Below are positions 24,171-32,987 of a DNA stretch of 64,000 bases, piece by piece. The DNA is taken from contig CP136067.1 in the NCBI GenBank assembly GCA_032622095.1, positions 175,864,556 through 175,928,555 of the forward strand, in the 5' to 3' direction. The DNA comes from Siphonodentalium dalli. Taxonomy: Eukaryota; Mollusca; Scaphopoda; Gadilida; Siphonodentaliidae. The first letter of the stretch is position 1. Each line of letters begins with the position of its first letter. Below the pieces are notes generated by a model, which had not been told where the DNA came from, did no database searches, and was given only the letters and a program-made list of their open reading frames with translations. The position numbers were made by a program, and so were the translations under genes.

Positions 24171-24764
24171 CGTACAGTTTTGTCTGGATAATACTATGCT
24201 AGCCTCCCTCAAAACAGTCGGATGGACTGACGGATAATGTCTTTATAGCATGAATGTATGCGTTTTTGTTATCCTCTCTCAGGGTTAGTGTCAGTATGTT
24301 GGCGGTATTATTCAAGAAAATGTCAGGAACTGTGGTGCATTTATTTCACTATGTATTTAAAGAACAATTTACAGTCTCGATGGCAATGGCTGTGGACGTT
24401 GGGGAACGCGACCTTCATGGTCATATAGCTTTATATATATATAACTTTAGAATATAGCAGTTAATGTCTCATGCAGGAAAATGTTCGCAATGGTGATGTT
24501 ACCAAGAAATCACTTGGTGTACCAACGTTTATTGAACTGAATGCAAGAGCTCATCAACGTAACATTCCTCTGGATGTACTTCGCGTTGATCATTTCACCC
24601 TTTTGTTGATGGCATTTGTACTTTCTTGAACCATACCACCCAGCGTGAGTATGACATATCAACCAACTATCAATGGTATCGCATTTAAGACTACACTCCA
24701 GTCTTGGTGGGGCTTATACAGCAGTAGCCAATGGCACACGCCTGGTCCAGCTGTTTAAGAACGG
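24171..24764. other. Spacer between the inverted arms
   Basis: This unpaired centre holds two short plus-strand frames: one from 24254 (67 codons) and one from an ATG at 24471 that runs 52 codons to a stop at 24627-24629 (starting MQENVRNGDVTKKSLGVPTF). The second has unusually varied amino-acid composition, but I recognise no domain and would not call it a gene without transcript support. Confidence 0.35.
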
Positions 24765-27205
24765 CTTCCAAACGGATGGGAACATACAATCTTAGCATAC
24801 AAGGAAAGCAAAGCCACACATGAGATCCTGTCTGAATCTAAAACATAACAAAATAAGGGGCAGTGCAGTCATGGTCCAATTTCATTTCCACTATCATGAC
24901 ACATACCCACAAACTAGCACCGTGTGTATTGTTATCATCTGCTTGGATCTGTTCGGTGAGCCGATTGCTGGACGCCAACAAGCTTGTTCTTATGATCATG
25001 TTCAAGGAGTTTGGGTATATTATGCATTATAGTCTTCTACGCCTTAGCAGAAATGCATCCGTCAAATGTCGGGCTTTCAACATTCGAAGCCATATTCAGA
25101 AGTTGTCCGGGTACGTCAGTGCATTAGATGAGTATGCGAACTGATGAACCATATATTGGGAAGTGACTGTTTGGGAAGATCACCAGGTGTACACGTTGTT
25201 ATTCCCATTTGGGTCACCAAAGCTGACAATACGCAGATATATAGGTCCTTCTGAAAGCTAGTATACGCATCGACCGAATACCTTTCTAGTGTATCGCACA
25301 AGATGACGCCTATACCCCATATGTAGCATCTGAATTATACCATAAGCTATACCACGAATGAAGCTCGCTACGAATTCAAAGCTTTCGAAACAAACACGTG
25401 AGCTGGACACCGGCATATGTATTGTTTGAAACATTCCGATTAGTGGCACCCTTCTACAAAGAAGTGTAGTAAACTGTTGTTGTGAGTGAGATAGATTAAT
25501 CTGACGAAGAGACGGAAACGGGTCTAGATAATGCTGAATGTGGCAATTCAGAATAAGCTCAGGTACTGTTGTTTTGATTCTTGGAAGTCATAATATGACT
25601 ATTTGGCGCACCTATACACGGTTACGGCCAGTATGAGCCCTTAGTGGAGAATATATTTTGAAATGCCACATCGCGATTGTGGGTTTTCATCATTCCAAAA
25701 GGCTACGACTTACATTGGAACTAATATATGGCTTATATTATGTACCGTTAGTATGACATTAGTATGTGATAATAGCGGCTTCTTTTCAATTTCTGGCCGC
25801 CAGTTTGGCCGCCATATTGACTGTGAGTATCACTTGCCAAACCCTAATGAATAATTCATACATATCAACATATAATGGTGGGTATAAATCGCGAAACAAT
25901 AACGCCCATCCTAAGAAAGTAAAGGAATGTAGGCGTATTTTCAAATTTCGGTCGCCATTTTGGCCGCCATCTTCGATTTGGAAAACCATTTCTTGCCTGA
26001 GATGTAAGGTAATTACTTCACCTCAGTGTTTCCAACTCAACTGTACGTATGGATGGAGTTGTCTCGACAATAATGCCCAATGATGTGAATATGAGGGACT
26101 TTTGGTGATTTTTCAAAATATGTCCGCCATTGTGGGCGCCATTTTGGATTTTGGATACTTTTATTTGGATATGGTACAAGGAAAGTTCTTCGCCTAAGTG
26201 TTCCCAACTCACAATAGTAAGCAGGTGTGGAGTTTTCATGACAATAATGCTCACTGATGTTAAAATCGGCGATTTTCAGCGATTTTGTATTTCTGGTGGC
26301 CATTTTGGCCGCCATCTTGGATTTGGGTAAATATTCCTCAACTCAGGTATAAGAGGAATCATAGCTCGAGTATCTCCTGCACATATATATGCATGGGTGT
26401 TGTTATAATAGCAATAACATTCATTGATTCGAAACATTACATCGCGTTATTAACGTAGATTCGGCTTTGACCTATTATACCGGCATTTGGGAAAACGTGA
26501 TATCGGACAAAAATATTCCGCAATAAATGTATATTATGGTCCCCATGTGGTCGAAAATGACTCCTCTATATGATAAATGTATAACATGACGCAAACATGC
26601 CAATATTTTCCCACAGAGACAAACGAAAGGTGGTAACATGTCAGAAAAATAGCATATTTTCACATTTCAGCGGCCATCTTGGCCGCCATATTGGATTCTG
26701 GTGTCGGATTTTTCGCTAATTTGTAAGGGTTGTATATTAGCATAACGAATCGAGCGGAAAACAAGACCGCATGTGATATCATCTTTACTATAATGGCGAT
26801 CAAAGAGACATGGTGCATTTAAACAAATGGCCGCCATGATGGACGCCATCTTGTCTGGAGTCTCTGCGGCCACTTTTTTTTCTTGTTAACAAGTGAAAAA
26901 AATTAGAGGAGACCTTAAGGAAGAAAATTAGTGGGGTGAAGTTGAGTCCTTGGGGGGGGGGTGCAGAGGTCGACCAATATATCCTGGACTACTACGTGCG
27001 AAGTAAAATGTATGTAGTTCAACCTGTCACGATGCTACCAGAATGTGCCTGTAAATAGCATGAAATTATCACGCAACAATCAATCATAAAAGTAGTTGAA
27101 GTCAAATGCTAGTGCATGGCACCCTTCCGTTCATGTTCTGGCACGATGTGGTTTTCTAAGACGAAATGCCTGCAAAACGTACCGTGCAAAATTGCCAGCG
27201 TATGA
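24765..27205. repeat. Right arm of the large inverted repeat
   Basis: The arm is the reverse complement of 21858-24170. Mirror landmarks are ccactttttttt next to tccagacaagatggcg, the hexanucleotide-rich cgccattttggccgcc boxes (near 25801, 25950, 26122, 26295, 26671, 26828), and tagtttgtgggtatgtgtc. Its outer part, from 25609, is also the left end of the 4.6-kb segmental duplication, so this sequence exists three times in the window: 21.9-23.4 inverted, 25.6-27.2 and 53.9-55.5. Confidence 0.85.
24860..25603 (+). pseudogene. Mirror copy of the decayed coding remnant
   Basis: In plus-strand reading, FISTIMTHTHKLAP matches FIPTIMAHVHKLAP of the left arm. The region near 25441-25560 aligns with the left-arm GSGEYFVGVSYLD segment at the DNA level but has lost the frame (aagaagtgtagtaaactg in place of ggaagtggtgaatactttg). 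Several stops are present. The independent decay of the two copies implies that the duplication preceded, or accompanied, loss of function. Confidence 0.35.
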
Positions 27206-27281
27206 ACTAGTCGAAACATGGGTATATGGACCAACAGCGCAAATGAGTATACATTCACCGCTCCTGTTATGATTTAAATTT

Positions 27282-28418
27282 TTAATTTTCGCATAGTGTT
27301 TCGTTATGGTAAGTCCTCCAGATAGCGTCAGAAAAAGTGGAATTCACTTGCTGTCCGTAGAGTTTCTTGTTTGTCACAAAGTCACACACACCAGGCGGTT
27401 TCCATGGATCGTACCACCCTTTTTTGTTCAAAGATTTTAGATCTGCATTGAATATACTTCCAAGAATACCGGTTATATGAACATCCTCGTTGTTACTGTG
27501 TGGTATGTGCTTAGATACGTGCACAATTGACGTAGCCAAGGAAGACGGCATCACGTAAAGGCAGCCGCTATTGTATGGCGGATAAGATTTAAACGGAAAG
27601 GCCTCTTTAGATACACTGTTCTTTCCCTTTCTGACGACAAGGCTCTTAAAAATTTTGTATCCAAGAATACTATTATTCATGTCTGTCGTTCCAAGATAGT
27701 CAATCAGCAACGGCAGATTAAGGAACACATCATCGTCTGTTTTCACAACAAATTCCGCGAGGTGGCAGTCACGTGACATCCACCGGAATCCAATCAGAAC
27801 TTTTAGCGTCAGATTGTAATAGTTATCGACGAAGTTAACTTGAAGTACATCGCCATGTTCCCGGGACTCATTTATTAAAGCTTCATTAGCACTACTGTTT
27901 CCAGCGAGCCCGAATACGAACACTAACTCTATTTTCTCGTCAAATGTCTTGGTTATGTTTGGCCACTTCTGTGTTCGTGCCATGCTACCCCAATTGCGAC
28001 GAATAGCGTTTCGTTTGTTTATATTTCCAGGATGTGAGATGATGAGGATGAGTAAATACGGATTCTTTTGTTTTGAACACACGGATTGTGGCTTGACCAG
28101 AGTCTCGAAATCCAAGAAAAGCACGCTTTTCTTTCGGAGCTTGATGTATGACGCGTAGGTTTCTACAAGCCCTTTATCCGGTGGTATAGTACTGCTAACT
28201 GTAGTCTCCCTGGCTGGCGTGGTGATAATATTTTCAGAGGGTTTATCCCTGACTTTATTGACAGCACGGTTCGTCGAAAGTACCTCGTCTACAATCTGAC
28301 GTTTCATCAAGATGACACAGACTATAAAAAACACGCCGAAGCCAAACTGTAAGAAAATAAACTGGCGAAATATCCTCATTTTGCTGCCACACTTGCTGCT
28401 GCACTGAAATGGAAACAT
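27282..28418 (-). CDS. Beta-1,3-galactosyltransferase-like, GT31 family (copy 1)
   Basis: The predicted product transfers a hexose, probably galactose or N-acetylglucosamine, from a UDP-sugar in beta-1,3 linkage to a glycan in the Golgi lumen; the exact donor and acceptor cannot be read from sequence. It has type II topology: a short basic tail, a hydrophobic anchor at about residues 19-38, a Ser/Thr-rich stem to about 110, then the catalytic domain. GT31 motifs are complete: RNAIRRNWG (136-144), the metal-binding DDD in VVKTDDDVF (228-230), YPPYNSGCLYV (279-289) and EDVHITG (311-317). N-glycosylation sequons lie at about 155, 174, 202, 248, 359 and 372. Length (378) is normal for the family. 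The first ATG lies in atgtttccatttcag, which looks like a 3' splice site, so translation more likely starts at Met14 (28377-28379), giving 365 residues. No upstream exon was identified. Confidence 0.92.
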   Translation of the reverse strand: MFPFQCSSKCGSKMRIFRQFIFLQFGFGVFFIVCVILMKRQIVDEVLSTNRAVNKVRDKPSENIITTPARETTVSSTIPPDKGLVETYASYIKLRKKSVLFLDFETLVKPQSVCSKQKNPYLLILIISHPGNINKRNAIRRNWGSMARTQKWPNITKTFDEKIELVFVFGLAGNSSANEALINESREHGDVLQVNFVDNYYNLTLKVLIGFRWMSRDCHLAEFVVKTDDDVFLNLPLLIDYLGTTDMNNSILGYKIFKSLVVRKGKNSVSKEAFPFKSYPPYNSGCLYVMPSSLATSIVHVSKHIPHSNNEDVHITGILGSIFNADLKSLNKKGWYDPWKPPGVCDFVTNKKLYGQQVNSTFSDAIWRTYHNETLCEN

Positions 28419-28420
28419 AT
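28406..28420 (-). promoter_or_regulatory. Candidate 3' splice acceptor just upstream of the coding exon
   Basis: On the minus strand, gtttccatttcag precedes tgcagcagcaag and lies about 25 bases before the Met14 codon. A pyrimidine-rich tract ending in CAG is what an acceptor looks like. Many GT31 genes have a single coding exon preceded by a 5' UTR intron. The identical arrangement is present in copy 2 (56724-56738). Confidence 0.5.
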
Positions 28421-28529
28421 AACATTAGTTGCCGGAAGGCCAGAATGTCTCCGTTAGGGTGGTGGCACTGGTGGGAGTACAACTTTGCATTTGTATAACT
28501 GCACTGCTTAATCCATGCCGAAATTAAGC

Positions 28530-28940
28530 CTGCAAATAGGGTGTCTATCATTTGCAGAATGAGGTCCTCAGAGGGTGAAGTTAATGACGCTATCCCACGT
28601 AGCGGGCTAGCGTCACAAAAGTCACCCTCTGTGGACCTTATTCTGCTTACGCCTCATCTTCTGGGAAGTACATGTTATCAATAGTCTCAATTAACATTAT
28701 TTTTAGTTACTTTTTCCCGTCTCTTCAGTTCTATATCACATAATTTGCAGAAGATAAAATGCATAATCGAGGTGGCCAACTTCGACTGGGGAACTTTAAT
28801 CTGATCCTAGGTCTCCCATAGCAGTTGAGGTCTAAGCAGAATGAGGTCCCCCGATGGGTGAATTTGGTGACGCTAGCCCGTTGTACTAAATTCACCCTCT
28901 GGGGACCTCATTGTGCAAATGATAGACACCCTATTTGCAG
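28530..28940. mobile_element. 411-bp MITE upstream of galactosyltransferase copy 1
   Basis: Inverted ends start ctgcaaatagggtgtctatc and extend for about 100 bp per arm, including gaatgaggtcc, tcaccctctg and gggctagcgtcac on both sides. No clear target duplication is seen. An identical insertion is at 56848-57258, so it was present before the segmental duplication. Confidence 0.8.
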
Positions 28941-29304
28941 CCTTGGTCGAAATGTTCAAGTCCGGGAATTTCAATTTGCGACCACTTGTGCTGGAAATTT
29001 CCAATTGACACCTCGACCTGGCCAAGTTTTGGAAATAACACCCCCATCATTGGCAATCATCAAAATCTTAGACCTTTAGTTGGAACAGATTCGACGTTTT
29101 GATTTACAGAATTGCTAATTTTACTCTATATATTCGCAAATCAAATTACCAGAACAATTAGTTTCAATGAAGTGTATAGTTATATCGGGACATCGGCAGT
29201 TTTAATGCTGGAGGAAACGCAAATTGAGTTACTTTCACTTCGAAATCACTTTATGCAACACGTAGAAACCACCAATTACCGTTAAATATTTAACATAAAA
29301 TACA

Positions 29305-29575
29305 TTAACCCTTCCATGACTGGAGCTTCCTGATTTTTTTAGAATACCATATGCCAATGCAGTCTTTTATATATGCGAGTCTCCCATGGGGAGCCTCGCA
29401 TATATAAAAGAATGCATTGGCCTAACAATATTTACCATGACCTTGTAAACCAGTGCATTCTATAATATATGCTAATAAATGGGAGACTCGCATATATAAA
29501 AGACTGCATTGCACATGGTTTTCGTAAAATTTCTATAATGCTGCACAAGCGCTGCTCCAGCCAGAAAAGTGTTAA
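29305..29575. mobile_element. TTAA-flanked hairpin MITE
   Basis: TTAA bounds both ends (TTAA cccttccatgactggagc / gctccagccagaaaagtg TTAA). Inner hairpins use gcatt.ttttatatatgcgag and gggagactcgcatatata. It is related in design to 6288-6666 but has different ends. A duplicate is at 57623-57895. Confidence 0.75.
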
Positions 29576-30499
29576 GCCTACTTTCAACATCGCGTACATG
29601 TAAATATTCACGCTCTTTATATTATCTACCGCTTTTAGGAAAGAAAATCGTGGACGCCTTTGTTAGAGTCGATCATTTATTTTTTGACTCGACCGTCGAA
29701 AATTCCTTTTTTAAAGTTGTTATCTCACCATTAAAACGTCCTAATAGTATGCCCGTGGGGAAGATCTGATTAATTGTATTCTGTAACACATAGATATGGT
29801 AAGTTATATGTAAAGACGGAGGGAAAGAGGACGATAACACGATTAAAGGTGTTACTTGAATTGAACTAACTGCCCAGATGCACGAATCGGGTAATTCGAG
29901 ATTCCTTGATGTTTTTCGTAGGCACACAATTTTCTACATTCCCTATATGTATAAGGGGCGCGTGGGTTCTCTACTGTGCTGTTACACCCCGCAGCAGATG
30001 AATTGACCCCTTTCTATAAATGGGGACTTAAATTGGCCGGATGTTGTAAACATGGAAGAGTGCTTATCCAATTGATTCACCTAATACGAAGGATTTGCTT
30101 GATGTGGACATGCACTTGATGCGATAGGGCCTATTAGCACCGTGGTCACTCTCAGTTCATTTATGGTCACGATATATCATAAACATCACAATTACTCGTA
30201 TATGGAACGAGTGCTCTGTTTTTCTCAGTTATATACATGTAAACGTCCAATATTCGAATAAATAAGTAATTTCGACTTAAAAACATATTATGGACTTGTT
30301 CGGGTGCGCGAAACTAATAAGTTAGTATAGGCGTTATGCCAACCTGGATAGTGTAGCATTTTATGGAGTAAATAATTTTTCTAAGTTTATTCGTACTTTA
30401 GATTAAAATATACATCGAAAGTAGACTCTTAAATAAAGTACATAGCATACAATTTAAAATAAATTTTAACAAGAGCACCACCAGGCTTAGCTTAATACG

Positions 30500-31060
30500 C
30501 ACGTTTGCAAACAAAAATAGTTGTCATCTTTCAATTACTATCAAAGAAAATTGGCTATCAGGTATCAAACACCAATTCAAATTTGACCTATATTGTGAGG
30601 TAATAAACTATCATGCAAAATATGAGTCTAATAGAATAACGCAAACTATTATCTGGAAAGCAAGAATATGGACCATTTCTAAGTCGAAAAGGCCCACAAT
30701 TCCGGGGGAAAAAAATCATAAAACCAAACCCAAATTCGAACTTGATCTGTAGTTTGGTATGAATCACATACCATGTTTAGTTGTGATCAAATAATCCAAA
30801 CTCAAGTTATCATCCGGAAACCAAAATGTTGATGTAAAATATTGAATTTTCCAAGTTGAATAAGGTGCATGTGCATAACTCCGACAAATATCATCGGGCG
30901 GAAACCAAATTTGAACTTGACCTGTATTTTAGTATGACTGAGCAACATACCAAGTTTAGGTGTGATAAAATAATCCAAACTCAAGTTATCATCCTGAAAC
31001 CAAAAAGTTGAAGGACAGACAGACGTCCCGATGGACGGACGGACAGACTGATTATATAAT
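30500..31060. repeat. Tandem repeat, about three ~180-bp units, with gacggac tail
   Basis: Recurring order: a .aaatttgaacttgacctgta block, then catacca.gtttaggtgtgat, aataatccaaactcaagtta and tcatccggaaaccaaa. The last unit ends in gacagacagacgtcccgatg and gacggacggacag. A single further unit lies at about 39650-39750. Repeats of this kind are widespread in molluscan genomes, by general knowledge. Confidence 0.7.
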
Positions 31061-31218
31061 AGGTACCGTTTTTCAAATGGGCGTAAACAAGTCTTTTCGT
31101 TAAAATATTTAGCACGCAAATCTATCAAAATCTATGATGCTGACGCCGTGCTTCGGTAAACCACACAGTAGTTTGTCTCACACATTCCGCAACGCACGTG
31201 ACTATATAGCGGCGATAA

Positions 31219-32064
31219 TCGACCTTGACACTGTGCGTACTTCTATCATCGTTCTTAACACACAGAAATATAGCAGTTAAAATAAATGATGAAATTTCCG
31301 AAACAGTCAATCTTAAAGCCGGTACCCCCCAGGGGTCAGTCTTAAGTCCTCTCCTTTTTTTAATCTACGTAAACGATATACCTTTAGATTCTACACAAAA
31401 TGTACAAGCTTCACAATTTGCAGACGACTTGGGCATATGGACACTAGCAAAAGGAAATAAATTAATTGAACTTAGACTGCAAAAACAACTCACAGAACTT
31501 GAAAAATGGTGTTCCAAATGGAGAATAAAACTAAATGCAAATAAAACACAGTTGGTAGTATTTGGAAACCTAATTCATAGATCAGAGCCAAAACTCACGC
31601 TATTTAAAGAACCAATAAAACAAAATAAAGAAGCAACTCTACTAGGATTCACTCTAGATGAGAACTTCAGACTTAACAAGCATATTAAGAATATTTCAAC
31701 TAAAGCTTTACAAAGAACCGCACTCCTAACGAGACTTCGGGGCACGGGATGGGGGGTAAACACAAGCACCCTAATCAAATTATATAAACAATTCATTCGC
31801 CCAGTCATGGAATATGGGGTAATAATCACTTCAAAATGCAGTCAAACAAACCTATGCAGAATGCAGCGGGCACAAAACGCAGCACTTAGAAGAGCCCTTT
31901 TCGAAATAAGGTCAACACCCATTTCTGCCCTTCATTTGACTGCAGACGTCCCATACATAAAACAAAGGCTACAAGAACTGGCGGACCTAACTTTAACCCG
32001 TATCAGTAACTCCAGTCTCATAACCGAACTATATTTAAGAAAGTTACTCCTCTACAAAGACTAA
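31219..32064 (+). CDS. Jockey-type reverse transcriptase, 5'-truncated
   Basis: The frame opens after a stop at 31216-31218 and holds the palm and thumb parts of a non-LTR reverse transcriptase: SFLTHRNIAVKIN, then AGTPQGSVLSPLLFLIYVND, the catalytic QFADD (about 31414-31428), LEKWCSKWRIKLNANKTQ, LGFTLDENF and a C-terminal LIKLYKQFIRPVMEYGV. These are Jockey-clade features. The N-terminal endonuclease, the fingers and the first catalytic block are missing and no native start exists, so this is a dead-on-arrival copy even though the remaining 279 codons are open. The intact frame points to a recent insertion. A 3' tail with a duplicated segment follows to about 32480. Confidence 0.9.
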   Translation, partial: STLTLCVLLSSFLTHRNIAVKINDEISETVNLKAGTPQGSVLSPLLFLIYVNDIPLDSTQNVQASQFADDLGIWTLAKGNKLIELRLQKQLTELEKWCSKWRIKLNANKTQLVVFGNLIHRSEPKLTLFKEPIKQNKEATLLGFTLDENFRLNKHIKNISTKALQRTALLTRLRGTGWGVNTSTLIKLYKQFIRPVMEYGVIITSKCSQTNLCRMQRAQNAALRRALFEIRSTPISALHLTADVPYIKQRLQELADLTLTRISNSSLITELYLRKLLLYKD

Positions 32065-32480
32065 CCACCTACCACCTATTATTACTGAACTTGTGTTTAT
32101 TGAATATATACATATTTTACATTGACTAACACCAAAATCAAAACAAAGGTTAGCGGGCGCAAGCCCTAGATGACCCCTTGGGCGCTGATGAATGTCCTCG
32201 GGCGGTGTATAAAATACGCTTGTCGTGGCCGTAGTATAAGTCATCGAATAATAATTATCTCCTACAAACCTAACTAACACTCATTGTATACCGGCATTCG
32301 CAAATATTGATAACATGTACACCATTATATATTGACTAACACCAAAATCAAAACATAGGTTAACGGGCTCACGCCCCAGATGGCTCCTTGTGCGCTGATG
32401 AATGTCCTCGGGCGGCAAAATACGCTTGTCGTGCCGTAGTATAAGCCGTTGAATAATTATCTCCTCCAAAATCAACTAAC
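32065..32480 (+). mobile_element. 3' tail of the Jockey-type element with a tandem duplication
   Basis: Two units, 32121-32280 and 32331-32475 (offset 210 bp), share attgactaacaccaaaatca, gcgctgatgaatgtcctcg and aaaatacgcttgtcgtg. The tail ends near the TTAA of the next element at 32486. Duplicated 3' UTR segments can arise in reverse transcription or be a family feature. Confidence 0.65.
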
Positions 32481-32485
32481 ACTAC

Positions 32486-32987
32486 TTAAAGGCACGCGAG
32501 GCCTTTAATTGTCGAAAATATTCATATTTGTTCCAAAACCGTAAACAGAAAAATATTAAAACGCATACAGTTTCGTTCATATATACCATGACCATCGCGT
32601 AAAGAGCATGTTATCATTAAGACCTACTATATTTTACCTAAGCAAGAGCCTGATTGTATTACAGAAGACAGCACAGTGTTACTGGCTAATCACACACAAA
32701 TCGCATAAACGCTCTTTATTAGTTCCATATCAGGAATTCACCAACAAAAACGCTCTTTATGTTTACCATCATAATATAAACAAACACCAGAAAAGTAACT
32801 GTTTATGCTCTTGTTTACATAACAGTAGTCAAACATATGACAATAACATACTGTTTATGCGATATTTCTTATTTGTATACGGGACAAAGTCTGTCTACAT
32901 TTTGATGTTCTTTCTGTTTGTAGCGGTTTTTGACGGGTGGAAATATTTTCACAGGATACCCACCGCCAAGGCCAACCGTACCTTTAA
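32486..32987. mobile_element. TTAAAGG-type MITE, copy C
   Basis: TTAA aggcacgcgaggcc on the left and ggccaaccgtacct TTAA on the right bound a body sharing gacaataacatactgttta and aaacgctcttta with copies A and B. It has the same orientation as copy A and is insertion-diverged in the middle. Confidence 0.7.

Larger units (their letters stand above)
25609..30246. repeat. 4.6-kb segmental duplication, copy 1
   Basis: The copy is colinear and nearly identical with 53928-58568. It starts at cacctata.acggttacgg and ends at ttatatacatgtaaacgt. It contains the galactosyltransferase gene, a 411-bp MITE and a TTAA MITE. By eye there are four nucleotide differences across the 1.1-kb coding frame, and scattered substitutions and 1-2-bp indels elsewhere. 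That level is close to allelic variation, so a mis-assembled haplotype must be considered. Confidence 0.95.

Noticed and set aside
24471-24629. 52-codon frame starting MQENVRNGDVTKK as a gene
   Set aside because: Protein-like composition but short, unrecognised, and in the centre of a decayed inverted repeat; recorded only under the spacer.
25766-26330. Several 66-105-codon frames conserved between 25.8-26.3 kb and 54.1-54.6 kb, some matching 22.6-22.9 kb
   Set aside because: Apparent conservation comes from recent duplication of a ~170-bp repeat; frames exist on both strands and carry no domain.
27949-28158. Plus-strand frame opposite the galactosyltransferase (and its twin at 56267-56476)
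   Set aside because: Antisense shadow of a well-supported coding region.
28255-28551. 98-codon minus-strand frame overlapping the 5' end of galactosyltransferase copy 1 (and its twin at 56573-56869)
   Set aside because: It lies in another frame of the real coding sequence and extends into the MITE; no domain.
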